DNA of 64,000 nt from Dryococelus australis (GCA_029891345.1 CM056993.1:229863265-229927264); one strand, 5' to 3'. Shown: positions 49,438 to 62,942, numbered from the stretch's first letter. Program-made: numbers and translations. Notes: generated from the letters alone by a model not told the origin.

Positions 49438-50297
49438 TGCAACATAGCATCAACTCGCTATGCTACAGGCTATAGATCTTCAGCACTTACGTTGGGTTCG
49501 GCTAGCCTCAGCCAAATAGAGCACAAAAGTAATTCACTGAGTTGTAGAGAAGTAATAAGCGAAAATATCCACCTTGGAATCTGAATCAATTTATTGTTGA
49601 AAGTTGAAAACAGTTCATTTAGATCAGCATGACGTCACACGACCCCTCTTCCTTGTCATTAAACACTCACAGGTTACAAAGTCACAGTAGTGATTATAGA
49701 AAGTATAGACGGCAAGGGGAAGAAGAAAGAAACATTCCCGCTTGTCGCCTATCGGCCTGCCACACTTCTCAACACAACAGACTTCTTCCAAGTTGTTATA
49801 TTATGTCCGTTTAAAAAACACTCCACGACCCAAAGTCGTCGGCCTGACTTGTTGTCTCTATAGTTTTAATTTTACTGGGAACAGTTCAGTGCTAGCAACG
49901 CTTGCCTCGGTGCGTGCAGCTACCCCCACTCCAAACTACAAATCTAAAAATATACGTTTGACCGGGTCTTGTGACCTCCTATTGGTTGAACATTACATCA
50001 CGGCGTGGCTTTAAACTGCAAAATTGCTGATGGCATGGGAAAAGTGAAAAAAAATTGATTTCAAAAGTTGCATCTCCTCACTCTGAAGCCTGAGAATTTG
50101 TAAAGAGTCTCGTAGTACAGATAACACTTGAAATACAGCGTCACATTTAAACTGATGAAGCTCTTACTTCTATGTATGGCATGAAAGGAAAGATTTGGAC
50201 AATTACACTCACTGACTGACAATTGAAACTGGGGATTTTAACTAAAAGTGGAACAGAAAAATAATTATAAAAGCAATTAAAATCTGTATAAACTGTA
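49438..50297 (-). repeat. LTR-4 3' LTR
   Basis: Direct repeat of 54,576-55,471. Both begin at low coordinate TGCAACATAGCATCAACTCG and share near-identical blocks such as CAGACTTCTTCCAAGTTGTT. Confidence 0.8.
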
Positions 50298-53200
50298 ATG
50301 CTATATTACTCCCTTTGATTTGGGAAAAATTTTGAAGAGATCTTTACCATATCAAATCTTATCTTAAAAGTGTTGAAGCAGTAGACTACTGTGACCTTGT
50401 TCCTATAAACACAACATCCAATAACCCTGTAAAATGCAAACACCATCATATTACATTTCAAATTTCCCTGTCATTGGAGAATACCCAATCTCAATGTAGC
50501 ATCTACAAAACAACAATACATCATTCACGTGTTTACAAAGAATTCTGAAATATAAACATTCATTAATGCACATTTCCTTAAAATTCATCGTCATGCATGT
50601 ATAAACCACTGATGTGCCATCAATCAAACAAAAGTAAGTTTAAGTGTCTCGGTTACAACTCAATGTGTCACAGAAAATATTTGTATACAGAAAATCATTA
50701 TGTCACCAGGTGTTATACCTGCCACAATATCCTCAATTCAAGTCATAAACAATTCAAGTTACAGTGTATTTGGTGTTGAACAAGAAAAAGTGTAAACAAT
50801 TGTGTGAACAACAATCAAGAAAAACATGTGTGACCCGTACACATATACATAACCCTCTTAAACATCTTGCAACTTTCATTAAAGAACCACATAATAAATA
50901 TAAAACACTTCAGCACTTTGTATGTAACTCTCAAAAACCTTCCTCATATTACATTAAAAAAACCTTAAACACTTTATAACTTTCAAAAACTTCCTCATAT
51001 TACCGAAAAAAAACCTTAACTTGTAGATAATTCAACCATAAAACACCATTACACAACATCTTATGAGAAGAAAAATATCTGCTATTACCATCATTACTTC
51101 CCATAAAAAAATTATTGTGCCCATTTAAGACATCCTAACCTCTATTTAGTTTATTCTCAAATATCATGTTTAAAAGCATAGCATTTTGAAAAACTTGGCA
51201 ATTTTGGTAAGCCATCTAAATGAGTGTGTATTTCCTCCCCAAGGCTAATAGTCTCGGTTTAACTGTCCATATTTACTTTAATCAATCATTGGATCAACAC
51301 TCAACATTTAACAAGGACATGGATCCAGGTCTGCCCCAACATTATACAAAACCACTGCCACATTTATATTTAACACAAAAACCTAGGTCAGTGTACTCAA
51401 AAAAATGACACAGGCCTGTCCCACCCCAACACATACTCTTTGAGCGAAAACCCATTGACGCACTCACTGGAGCAATTCGTAAAGACTACACCTCTAACAA
51501 CTTCATCACTTAACACACCACCTCGACTTGCAACTTTTTGTCAAAAATAAGAAAAACCCCACATTATAAGTTTAAATTAGTATTTAAATTATAGTGGATA
51601 GATTTTTTTTAAATTAATTTTCAAAACCATTTTTAAAATATTTTTGAAAATTAACCACATTTCTCCACACCAACTTTTAAAAATTAAGTGCCCATTCATA
51701 TTTGCAAACTGTCAAAACTGATTTAAAATACACTGCCTATATTTGAAATATTTGCACAAGTAAAATGATCAAAGCCTTCATACAAGTCAACAATACAATT
51801 TCAAACCATACAAGCAATATTCCCATAAGATGAGGAAAACAATAACATCATTATACCCTTAATAAACTTGAATTCTTAATCCTAGTACATTATTAACACT
51901 ATTTACATTGACACTTACATACCCTGGTTTGCATACACACAACCCAACATAATTATTTCACAACATACAGCACAATTCTGTCACTGATTTAATTCCTTAC
52001 AACTACTGTTGTTTTGTACTCTCCTTCTCCTTACTCACCTTCCAAAATGCATAATACATGCGCATGAACATAGGCAACCTTTGCCTCAATTACTATGTTC
52101 CCTTTATGTGAGGTTGTCCCTCAAATTACCAGTATGGTCACTGGCATTTGCCCACACGGACTGAAATGTTGTCATCAGTCATGACCCTTTACAGTAATAA
52201 GTTGTACATGTGAACTACATGGCAAAATATGTAGTCACAAATCAAACCCGTTTGACACTTGGGTCAAACGTCGAGATAGGACTAACCCCTAACAAGCTAC
52301 CCCAAGAAATAGGCATGGAAGAAGGTAAACATTAGAAGTTGAGTATAGATACAAATAACAAAATAGAAGATAGGATAGATTTTTGTGGGTGGGCCAATTT
52401 GCCGACAAAGAGAAGGGCTGACACAAACCACCCACGAAAGAATAGACAGGAGAAAAACAGAATTAGAACAGAAGAAAAAGAAGTAGGAAAATTCAAAGCA
52501 CAGGTAGTACCAGCTTTCCTGAAAACTGCTGGTAGCAGACACTGCCCTTTATGCCTGACCTGACAAAAATATACCTATAAGAAAATTACTAAAAATTAAA
52601 TTACATTTAAATAGTACCTGTTACAGTACTCTCAAAAAATTAAATTCACAATATCACTCTTAACCTAAAACCATGAAGACTCTGTTTTGATTACGACATG
52701 AAACTTCACACTAGACATTACCCTTAATTACAAACTTACTGATCCACTGGTAAAATCTGACATACGTGTTGATATCAATAAGAAAATATTAAAATGATTT
52801 GTCATATTTATAAACATTTTATCAAAAATTTACCATGTCCTTGTTTGCCAACACTATTCCTCACTCCTTTAAAAGTGTTCCAGGCTGTTCATTCACGTCA
52901 CTTCCACTTTCCAATCTCATGGATTTCCCTAATGTCCTAACCTCACTTTTGGGTTTCTGATGTTAACAGAGTTCATACATAAATTGTCCTTTCAGAGTCC
53001 TAATAATTCTTTCACTGGAGTAAATAAAATTAAACGAAGGCAGGAAAAAAATCTTAAAATTTAACATAACATATACATCCAAAAATTAACTTAAATATTA
53101 CCTTAACCTATAGTGCAAACAATCTGCCTTGCTGCAACTTTCCTCCTTCTTCTTCTCCACAACACTTTCCTTGTCTGTAGTCCTTTTTTTCCTCTCTCTT

Positions 53201-53435
53201 ACCACCTTCGTACCATTGCATCTTACAATTCTACTCTTGCGTACACATTCACCATAAGACCCTTGTTCCTCATTTGTTTTTTCCTGGCAAGATCTTTTAA
53301 TTGTTACATTCAGCAAACACACTTTCACTCTGCAATACTATGTTCTTTTGTCAACCTAACCTCTGACTCTGCCAACATAACCTCTGGCTCAAATTTCCAT
53401 GTAAGTGACGTGCAACAAATTTGTTCACTCCCCCC
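50298..53435 (-). other. LTR-4 interior without recognisable genes
   Basis: Very AT-rich, with scattered short frames. No polymerase, protease or integrase motif is seen on either strand. Confidence 0.45.
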
Positions 53436-54118
53436 TCATATTGGAAATGTACTCATTTTTACTGCTCTTATTTTTACTTGGCATTCTGTACAACATTGTA
53501 TTGAGTTTACTGTACCATTACTGTTTCTCCTCAGCGATGTACTTTCATTTATTTCTGTTACCAATTCACCTATAGCCTTTTTTACTTCAATTTCTACTTC
53601 ATTTACATCCTTTACATTTTTAACTTTTATTACTAACTTACTCTCACATTCGGCACTCAGCTCTACATGTTCACTTATTTTAATCTCATCAATTTCATTT
53701 ATCTTGGTTGTGAAGAACTTGTGGCTCCTAGCCTCACTTATGTGTTTATCCATTTTAGCTGATAGCTCAGCAAAATTTTCTGCTAATTGCTGAGATTGAA
53801 TGTCTTGTCTAGCAAAATTCTCTGATATTTGTTGAATTTACCATCCTGTTTAGCAAAATTTTCTGTCAAAATCTGCAAGAGCCTATTTTCTAGCAGAACC
53901 TGTTTTTCCTCTGAATTTGCAAGGCTCTCTTCCACATCTGAAACATTTATATTAGTTATGTTAAAGTCTACTGTTGAAACATTTGGAGTAGTTAAGTTAG
54001 ATTCTACAGTTGAAACATTTAGAGTAATTAGATTTGATTCTACAATTGACGTCTCAAACCCTCTAAACTCCTCTCCTTCACTTTTGCTTGTTACATCATC
54101 AGCTTTTCCCAACATGTT
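53436..54118 (-). pseudogene. LTR-4 gag-like coiled-coil ORF
   Basis: On the minus strand a frame from about 54,115 encodes VSTVESNLTTPNVSTVDFN-type repeats, then a heptad-like region (LLENRLLQILTENFAKQDGKF). After a frame change near 53,810 it continues with DIQSQQLAENFAELSAKMDK and a charged stretch (INEIDEIKISEHVELSAE), closing at 53,436. It has Glu/Lys/Asn-rich coiled-coil character and short internal repeats of an ENFA(K/R)QD motif. Such coiled coils precede gag in some arthropod LTR elements. No zinc knuckle or capsid is visible. Position between the LTRs on the element strand supports the call. Confidence 0.45.
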
Positions 54119-54575
54119 TAATATTGAATTATACTTTTAAACTTAAACAAACAACAAAAAAAAAATACAAGAACAGATTAAAAGTTACACGCAATCTTGG
54201 CAGTAACGGCATGTTTGTTGTTGCATAACGTATCTTGTTGATGATGATTATCGTAGAAATGTTTACTTACTTATATAGTATCTTGCTGATATATCGGAAG
54301 CTGAAGTAATACTAGAACGGACATCTGCTTCTCTATACACGGACTGATGATGAAGTCTGGAACTGATGACTTTACTTACGCGGGCATGTCGAAATTCTTG
54401 CCGCACTACGTTGGCACACCATATTGCACCGTCTGTAACACTCAGCCACACGTTACTGCAGCAAGTTGCTGCTTCTCGGGGGTGTCCCAGTTCTTTTTGT
54501 ATGATGTTGGCACGCTATTTTGCAGTGTCTCTGGGGTGTCAAAATCCCAGTCGCCACACGTTTGGGTGGCCATTT

Positions 54576-55471
54576 TGCAACATAGCATCAACTCGCTATG
54601 CTACAATGTAGGTTATAGAGCTTCAGCACTTCGTTGGGTTCGGCTAGCCTCAGCCAAATAGAGCACAAAAGTAATTCACTTGGTTGACTAGAAATAATAA
54701 GAGAAAATATCCACATCGGAATCGGAATCAATTTATTGTTAAAGGTCGAAAACAGTTACATTTCAATCAGCATGACATTACAAGACCCATCTTCCTTCTC
54801 ATTAAACACTTGCAGGTTACAGAGTCACAGTAGCAATTATAGAAAGTTCAATTATACATCTTGACTCGCGAGGAAGATGAAGACGGCAAGGGGGAGAAAA
54901 AAGAAACCTTCCCCCTTGTCGCGTATCCGCCTCCCACACTTCTCAACACAACAGACTTCTTCCAAGTTGTTACATTATGTCGGTTTAAAAAACACTCCAC
55001 GACCCATAATCGTCGGCTTGGCTTGTCTCTATGGTTGTTGTAATATTACTGGGAACAGTTCAGGGCTAACCACACTCGCCTTGGCACGTGCAGCTACCCC
55101 CACCCCAAACTACAAATCTAAAAATACAAATTTGGCCAGGGCTCGCGACCCCCTATTGGCTGAACATTACATCACAGCGCGGCTTCAAACTACAAAACTG
55201 CTGATGGCATGGGAAACATGAAAACAATCTGATCTCAGAAGTTTTATCACCTCATTCTGAAGCCTAAGAATTTGTAAAGAGCCTCGTAGTACAGATAACA
55301 CTTGAAATACAACGTCACATTAAAACTGATAAAGCTCTTACTTCTACGTGTGGCATGAAAGGAAAAATTTGGACAATTACACCCACTGACTGACAATTGA
55401 AACTGGGGATTTTAATTAAAAGTGAAACAGAAAAATAACTATAAAAGCGATTGAAATGTTTATAAACAACA
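54576..55471 (-). repeat. LTR-4 5' LTR
   Basis: Partner of 49,438-50,297, about 36 bp longer from small indels. Confidence 0.8.
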
Positions 55472-55475
55472 ATGT

Positions 55476-57444
55476 ATTATCATCATTGTTTTTTGGAGCA
55501 GCAGATGAACTTGGCTTAAACTTCATATAATCTGTCATACAATGTAAAGTAGCTATAACTTCTTCAGTCTTCTTTTCTTTCTCTTTTGCAATACTTTGTT
55601 TGGCACTTCCGCTTTTAAATTCCTCTTTCTTTTTATGGCAATTAGTTTGTATTGTATGACGGTCCATAATACTTGATTATACAAAAAAATATAAAAAACA
55701 ACTTATTACAGATATAGCTTTACTTTATTGTTATAAAAACGTTTTACTAACAATATGACACAGTAGGCCTACATATTAAGATAAGACAAATATAGATCAT
55801 GATTACGATGATCAAAACATGCAATAGAGAAAGGTGTAAAACACCATACGAATTATTCTCCCATGCATGTCAACAGGAAGACAGCAGCTGATCTATTTTT
55901 AGACAGGGCTTGACTTATCAGAGCCTTCCTATGCCACTTCAAGCGATCGAGATTCCTAAATGCTGACTCAACTCATATCAGCTGTCCACTAAAGAGCTTA
56001 GCCGAATTAGCCCACAAAAAATAACTGCGTCAACGACTTTTATGATTACAAGAAGTCTCGCACCACATAAAACACAGAAATTTTAAATTTTAGTCTATTC
56101 AAAATTTTTAACTTTTTTTTTGTGGGGTGGGCCCATAGGCTGCAGCCTAGACAGCATGTGCGTAAATGCAGCCCTGATGGCCTGTACGTACAAAATAAAG
56201 TATACGTGTGTGTTTATAATGAGGAATATTGTTGGGCTGAATAAAATGTTTGCCTTGCTTGCTTGGTCTGTTGCAGTGTAATTTAATTCACCTTCACAGA
56301 TGGCATATTTGATCTGTCAGTGGTGAAAAAATATTGTATTGGAAAGTTTCAGTTTTCCTGAAAATAGTTCAGGGAAAATGGTAAGATTCTGCATAGAAAA
56401 CAGGGAAAAGTCAGATAATTACAAAATGGAATTTCACTGGATACCCTGATCCTGGCTTGTTGTCTACATGCTACCATCTGCACATGTGTAGCTGTGTTCA
56501 TTGCCCTTACATCTTCAGTGCTCCTAGAGGAGTTGTCAGCCCAAGTTTACCACAAGGATGTAGTCATGATTCCCCCCCAGAGCAGGAGTGAGAACAGATA
56601 TTCAGAGAATACACTCGATTACTGCCAAGGCCCATTTACAACACCTTTGAATTATGTTTTAAAAGCCACAGTTACAGCATAAGCAAGACTCGTGTTATAA
56701 CTGGGTGGACTGAGCAAATGCCCAGAGTGTTATGTAGGGTATGGTAATGCACAAGGCATAAAAGGTTTTTTTTTTTTGCTTGAAATAAAGATCAAGTTAC
56801 TAAATGACTAACTTTAATAAAAAAAATTTATTTACTCTCTACATGTTCATTTTTGCCTCTGCACAATCTAGTAGCAAATGTGAAAACTAACTAAAAGAGT
56901 CACTGGTATTTTGTCTGCCTGATTCCGTGCCAGTCTGAGAGTTACTGTATTAAAGTGTCATGGTCACCACAATTATTTTTTAATGTCTAAAGTGGTGCAG
57001 ATTTTCAGAAACATGCTGCTAAAAAGCAGAATTATAAATTTTAAGTATTATTAAGGAGTGCTAAAAATCAAATTATGCTTGCCCAGGGTGCCAGTTGCTT
57101 AAGCCAGGTGACTGAGCCTATGGAATCTGTAAAAAAAATCATTTTGGAAAAAAGGACTGAATCATAAGTACTTATGAACTTTAAAAAACCTTTAAAAACC
57201 AAACTTTTTTTTATAAATGATCTACAAAGAGAGAAAATAATTATAGTAGTTATAGAATTTGTAGAACTTGTAAGACGTGTTTGAACAGTCGTAATAACCT
57301 TTACTACAGATTATTTTTATATCAGTATATATTTAGTATATAAAAGCTTGGCGCAATATAGAATGTATAACTCATTAGCATAATCATACTAAGCACATAT
57401 TGTGTGTAAGGATGTTAACTATTCGTAATATTCACAGTATTGAT
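55476..57444. other. Intron DNA, no gene recognised
   Basis: AT-rich with homopolymer runs. A minus-strand stretch at about 55,870-55,975 has a short open reading resembling nothing I can name. No complete element is seen. Confidence 0.4.
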
Positions 57445-59243
57445 TGATGTGTGCTCCTATCTCAAGGGATGGTGGTTAAAGCGCTGACTACCCTCCCGTG
57501 TTCCTCAAGTGGTCCTACCGCGGCGTGTTAGAGGTTGTACTGGCCCGGTGTGTCGTGGTAGATTTAGGGAGAGGCCGCTTAGTAAAAGACTACCATCTGA
57601 AGAGAGGGCAGTCAAACCCCAGAGTGAGGCGGAACAAGATTGTTTCCTGACCAGGGAGTTCAATCTTCCTCACTACTAAGACTTCCAAGAGTCGGGACGC
57701 CAGTTGTCCCAGGATGTATGAGATGTGAGGGGGGTGTTTAATTTAAACCATTGTGTTGGTGGGGGATAGATGATCTGGCTGGAGAGATTGGGGCTATTCG
57801 CAGTGGCAGCGTAGGCCAATGTACGGGAACGTAGTTTGTAGGGGGAGAAACTATGTGAAACTTGGGGACTACGTTTGACGGTAGTCGAACCCGGACAGCC
57901 TTCCCCCAATCCAACTTAATCAAAGACGAATTCGGTTTGTCCTTCAGTGGCACTATCATGGTTGGGGTTAACGCTTGCTACCAGTAATGGAGTCTCTTGC
58001 TGGGTAGGGCGTGTCAGATCTGGATCGTATTCTATCCAACAAGCCCCTAATACTTATTTAAAGGCAACCAGTGATCAAGGGAATGAACAGATCTGCCTAT
58101 GTGTGAGTTCAGGTTCTGTAGCAGGAGGTTCAACTTCGCTCGTGGCTTCGTTATTGGGGTTAGAATTCAAAGCTCTTAGTAAGGCACGTGCATCTCTACT
58201 GTCCCCTGACTCTTCCGCAGACGTGCAGTCCTGGGGGCGTAGCTTGTTCAGTCACACCCAAGGCCCTGATGTATAGACGTGCAGTCGGGTATTGGGACGT
58301 CACCGAAGGTAGGCGCAGGAACATTGGAAACTCGAGCAGCAGCGTGTCTTATGCATACTAAGACTTTCTGCAAGCTCCGTCTCCTGTGCCTGTGCAGTTT
58401 GGTGCACCTTACGGCTAGTCTTCAGCGAGGTTTTGTTATTACACCTGTCGCAAGAATTACTGACATACAAAAGAATATTAAAAATAACAATTGTGACCCT
58501 GGGACTAAAGTTAAATTTACGTAAAATTTATTACATTACTAGGAAGATGGGAAAGTCCCGATTAATTTATAAACTAGCTAAACAAATTCTAAAATGAGTT
58601 ACGCAAGTATGCAGGCGAAGGTGAACCTGCTAAAATAATAATAAAATTACTAAATTTTATATCTACATCAAGTACGCTCTTTACAGCATCTCCAATTTTA
58701 TGGGGATTTTCCAGAAGGGTAAATTACGTTGCGAATACCTGCTACCGTGAGTCATGGAAATTGACTGAGGTAAAGGTTACAGGGTATAGGACATCGGGTT
58801 TACCTCTAGAGTCAGGCTGCCCTTGTGGTCGGCTGGTGCAGTTGTGGACTAGCCTTCTTCAAGCTGCAGGGATGGTACAGTCTTCTCAGTGTGCAGAGGT
58901 GGTTGAAGCCGTGTTGCATGCTTCTGGAAAGGTTGAGCTGTGTCGCAAGCTGAGGAGAGGAGAGGGAGGGCTTTTGCAGACCAGGGAGTGCTCACTAACC
59001 TACGCGGCCGGTGAGCCCGGCGTCTCTGCCAGGGTGTGCTCTTGGACTTCCTTATATACTGAAAAATCCCTTGATTAGCTATCTTCTGGGGGTGCGGGGT
59101 AGAGTAGCCTTCCAGTGTAGGAATTGGTTTATCAGGGTTGCGGCAACGTCGCTCATTTCTTATCTCCCCGTGTGGAGATGACAACAAAATAAAACACCTC
59201 TTTCTGAGGCTGGCAGGTCGCAGGGTACTGCCATCTCTTGTTT
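57445..59243 (-). mobile_element. LTR-1 copy e, 5'-truncated
   Basis: The low-coordinate edge TGATGTGTGCTCC is the LTR 3' end. The match runs through leader, TATA region (TATATAAGG, about 59,050) and part of U3 to CAAGAGATGGC near 59,243, where similarity stops. About 300 bp of U3 is missing. No primer site follows the LTR end. Confidence 0.65.
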
Positions 59244-59567
59244 AATTGAATTTGGATGTGGCAGTACTATTTCCATAAACATTTTTAAAATGGTAGAATT
59301 GTTGCATGGTGCTGAGTTCATATAGAAGTGTGTTTGTGTATTAATTTTATATTAAGAGCTTAGTGATAATGCAATGTTGTACTTTTATTTTTAAAAAAAT
59401 AACTGTCTTTTTGTGTCATGTGGTTTATTTAATGGGCAGTGTAGTAAACTAAACATGTGTGTCAAGATTTTTGTTCTGGACTTGTATTTTTGTGTTGGAA
59501 GTAATTTTTAACTATATAATTGTTTTCTGGAGACATTTTCACACCTTGAATGTTTGTTTTTTCCTAG
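59244..59567. other. Intron end before exon 3
   Basis: No element is seen. It ends in the acceptor TTTGTTTTTTCCTAG with a strong pyrimidine tract. Confidence 0.55.
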
Positions 59568-60104
59568 CAAAAGCAGAAAACATCACGTGACTTGATATGC
59601 TTGGACTCAACCCCAGTTGAGGATTTTGATCCTCTTTTGACCAAAGAAAAGTCAATTGATCAGTCATCCGTGCCCAGTGTGAGCCAGACATTGCTAGCGT
59701 TCCAGAACCATGCTAAATTAGGCATGGAAGGATTAGAGAATCCCCTGTACCCATATTTCTCCCCCACTGTGAAGAAAATGTCCCCATCAAAGTCTGGAAA
59801 CCAAAGTTTCTTGCACCAGAAGAAAACTGGTTTGGACAGCAGTACAGCTTCGTCTACAACTTCTGGGCCCATACCTGTACCATCTGGTAGCTTTGAAGTT
59901 ACTACTCAGCATTCCTTTCTATATTCTGATGCCAGTGTCTCTTCAAGAGGCGGCAAAGAAACAAACAGCCAAGAGGCAGACCTATTACTTAAGGAGTACG
60001 GACTTGACTTCAACAGTTTTCAAAATGGTTCCCCTGCCTCGGGTAGTGTAGTACGTGCACATCCTAAAGACTCTCCTCAGAGCAGCTGGACCAAATTTGA
60101 ATAG
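59568..60104 (+). CDS. Terminal coding exon of the host gene
   Basis: After a strong acceptor (TTTTTTCCTAG) the frame runs in phase 0 for 178 codons to a TAG at 60,102-60,104. Residues 8-24 read DLICLDSTPVEDFDPLL, an acidic-hydrophobic stretch with a clathrin-box/AP-2-type DPLL. The middle is Ser/Thr-rich with GLENPLYPYFSP. The last residues are SSWTKFE, where W-x-x-F next to an acidic end matches the AP-2 alpha-ear WxxF motif. Such tails occur in endocytic adaptors and some DENN-domain Rab exchange factors, but I cannot assign the family. Clean splicing, phase match and an intact stop argue for a functional gene. Confidence 0.8.
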   Translation, partial: QKQKTSRDLICLDSTPVEDFDPLLTKEKSIDQSSVPSVSQTLLAFQNHAKLGMEGLENPLYPYFSPTVKKMSPSKSGNQSFLHQKKTGLDSSTASSTTSGPIPVPSGSFEVTTQHSFLYSDASVSSRGGKETNSQEADLLLKEYGLDFNSFQNGSPASGSVVRAHPKDSPQSSWTKFE

Positions 60105-62397
60105 TATTGTATTGTTGTGCACGTACCTGTCTTAGAACTTTTTATGCTTAAGGGTACAGTTGTGTTCCATTGCCGAATTTAAGCTGCCTGCGATTTAGTG
60201 AGAACTGTTAATGTGTATTCCGTTTTACCTGCCTTAGTATTAGTTTCCTGTTCACTTGTGATGTTTTTTATGTGGAATTAAAGTAGCAGTACCCTACGGG
60301 AGATTTATGGTTGGATGAGAAATTGCCAGAATTATCGACAGCTATTGGAAAAATAAGTGCTATATATCTTTGTAAACGGCAGAATTTATGTTTTTTGTAA
60401 AGATGATTTTTTTTGCATATATGATTGTTTTCAAGTAAATATTCTGTATGATAGGTAAATTATTATTGTTAAAATCTATTTAATACCACTTTATAATACA
60501 TTTTGTGTAAATAATTAGTATAGTATCAAGCAGAAAATTTATCATTGTTGGTAGTTTATTAGGTTTCTATTAAACAGAGAACCAGTATAAGTTTTTTCAG
60601 TTAGGAGAGCTAAATTTCCAAAATATAGAAATTACATCCAAGACCTTACATATTTTGTAAATTTAATAATAACAGAGTAACATATCATACTGTAAAGACA
60701 GACGTAATTAAAATTTTCTTTTCCTTTGCATATCACAAAGTTGTAAAGGTGATTATACAATGGAAAAAAAATAAGTAAGTCAAAGTATCGGTTATGTAAT
60801 ACGTTTATTTATATGACGTTGAACCAAACTAGAGATTAAAATTTTAATTTGTTTAATGTTAAAGAGTAAAGATATTTCGACAAGTTACAAAAGTGTGTTA
60901 AGTATATGATATTCTTCATAGAATGTTTGTAGAATTTGTTGAAAAAGTACAGAGGAAATATTTAATTACTGGAATATTCCTTGAATGAATTTGGTACCTT
61001 TATGAATTGTTGTTATAATTGGTGATGTATTGTTTTGCTCTTCTCTGATGACTGTCAGTTACCAAAAGGCATGGATTGTTTTGTTCATGATAATAAGACC
61101 ATGTTTACTTGTGTATATTTAAAAAATAGTGAGAGTGTGTCAATTTTGAGCATTCTTAACATCACTGTCTCACTGGTTGTATGCATATATCCAGTTGACT
61201 TCTGCAACTTTCAACATCATTTCAATCAGTTAAAAATCTGTTTGGAAATTTAAGTTTTGGGTACACTGTGCATTATTTTTATATTATACCATGTATGTAC
61301 CATATATGGAAGAAATGAGATTAGAGTATTATTAATTAATGAAAATTATTGATTACATCCTAGGTGAATATTAAGAATTGTTGTTACTATGGTGCAAATC
61401 ACTTTCTGATAATGATTTTTTTATTGTACCTGGTACGCTTTGCTCAAGTCATTTATATATCTTTTTTGTGATTCTGTGGGCAGTAATTAATACAGACATG
61501 TTTCAGAATTTGTAATTGGTTTTTAAATACATACTGAAATTTTCAGGTAATGGTTTTGATAGTGTTGAATGCCAGTTGTTGCAGAGTAAGCTTACACAAA
61601 ACTCTCTGTAGTGAGTGGTTATTGACACTTGTTTTGGACTTCTGTTTTAGTGAACGTTGCATATTGGTGAAGGAGTAGAAAGGTTTTGATTTCACTAATG
61701 TTGTGTCTTCTATAGTCTGTGTCATTTTGGTGGAACAGAACTCTTGTTGTTCATGAAACATTGCATATTTAAAAGAATGTAGGTAAGAATTCCATACAAA
61801 ATTATTAAGAATATATATTTTGTACAAAAGAAAGTGTATTTTTTTAATAACATTAATTTTCATCTATATTTTATGAATTTTTGTGAAGAGTGCTGTAATT
61901 TTTACATGTTATATTGTTACGTAGTTTTAAAAATACAGGTTGTAAAATTTGTTTTATTTTAAACAGTGTTTCTGTGCTTTCTTTGCGTAAACACTTTTTT
62001 TTTTTTTTTTTTTTTTATAGAGGTCTGGTCCTTGTTTGTTCACTGAAGATCATTAGCAAAGAGAATTTGTAGCATTTCAAATATCCAAATTTAGCATATT
62101 GAATTTAAGATGTAGCATTTTGGAATCAGATTATTCTATCATTATAAACATAACAGCGTTAGTAACACACACTAGAGCTTGTAAAAACATAAGCAATAAT
62201 TTTCAATTAAAATTTGAGCACAAAAAAAAATTGGTACCTGTACCGTACGTTCTGGGCCAGAAACACATTCTCTATATTTGCGTATTATTCTCTACTGATG
62301 TGATAATACTTGAAGTATCTTGTATCGGTATTCACAATTGTGTGTTCTAAAAACAAATAATAAAATGATGTCGAGGTAGTGAACAATAATTAGTTTT
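60105..62397 (+). other. Probable 3' untranslated region
   Basis: AT-rich sequence follows the stop without repeats for over 2 kb, in contrast with the introns. An AATAAA lies at 62,359-62,364, and nearer variants (ATTAAA-like) occur. Which one ends the transcript cannot be told. A T-run of about 21 occurs near 61,998-62,018. Confidence 0.45.
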
Positions 62398-62734
62398 TTA
62401 AATTAAAATTTGGGATGGGACCCTCGATACTGCGATACCTCTATACCCTTGATACTTTATAGTATCAAGTAACGCATGAGAATGTTCAAAAGTATCACAA
62501 TTTAACACCCATTTTCTTGTTCCATAATAATGGTGCAAGCATACCATAGTGTTTGAAATGATTATGATAATTTTGACAAGCATACCATAATTAAAGTACA
62601 ACTGTACCATAATATACCATATTTTATTTATAGCATAATATTCACATAGCTGCGAGCACCTTGTGTTGTTTTTAGGGAACCCATACATACAACAATTATT
62701 AATTTTGAAAACATTTACTTTTATGGTACATAAT
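62398..62734. repeat. Cruciform-forming repeat fragment
   Basis: Contains CTTGATACT-TTAT-AGTATCAAG (62,448-62,469), a perfect 9-bp stem, within GGGACCCTCGATACTGCGAT-type sequence related to 23,077-23,150. Confidence 0.55.
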
Positions 62735-62890
62735 TGAGGTACAATAAAAACGGGTTGAGAGTTGCGAGCAAGCTCTGATTGGTGCGAGCGAGCAACTTGA
62801 GTAGTTACTGTACATCCAATACATACCACAATTACATGCTGCACCAGAATTTTTCATTTAATTCATTTTGGTCCCATGAATCACTTTTAT

Positions 62891-62942
<52 letters not shown>

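Larger units (their letters stand above)
49438..55471 (-). mobile_element. LTR-4 retrotransposon, minus strand
   Basis: Two direct repeats of ~0.87 kb flank 4.3 kb. The outer flanks are ACGT (49,434-49,437) and ATGT (55,472-55,475), a possible 4-bp duplication changed at a CpG. On the minus strand the 5' LTR is 54,576-55,471. It is followed after AAA by TGGCCACCCAAACGTGTGGC, which may be a diverged tRNA-Lys-like primer site. Only a coiled-coil gag-like ORF is visible, so the copy is non-autonomous or badly decayed. Confidence 0.7.

Noticed and set aside
53113-53793. 226-codon plus-strand frame rich in Phe, Leu and Ser
   Set aside because: It is the antisense of the charged coiled-coil ORF on the minus strand; the hydrophobic composition is a shadow effect.
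55870-55975. Minus-strand peptide resembling a hAT transposase C-terminus
   Set aside because: The likeness is a few residues only, and no other transposase motif is nearby.
62894-62937. (TA)n tract as a regulatory site
   Set aside because: A simple microsatellite between duplicated sequences; nothing supports a specific function.
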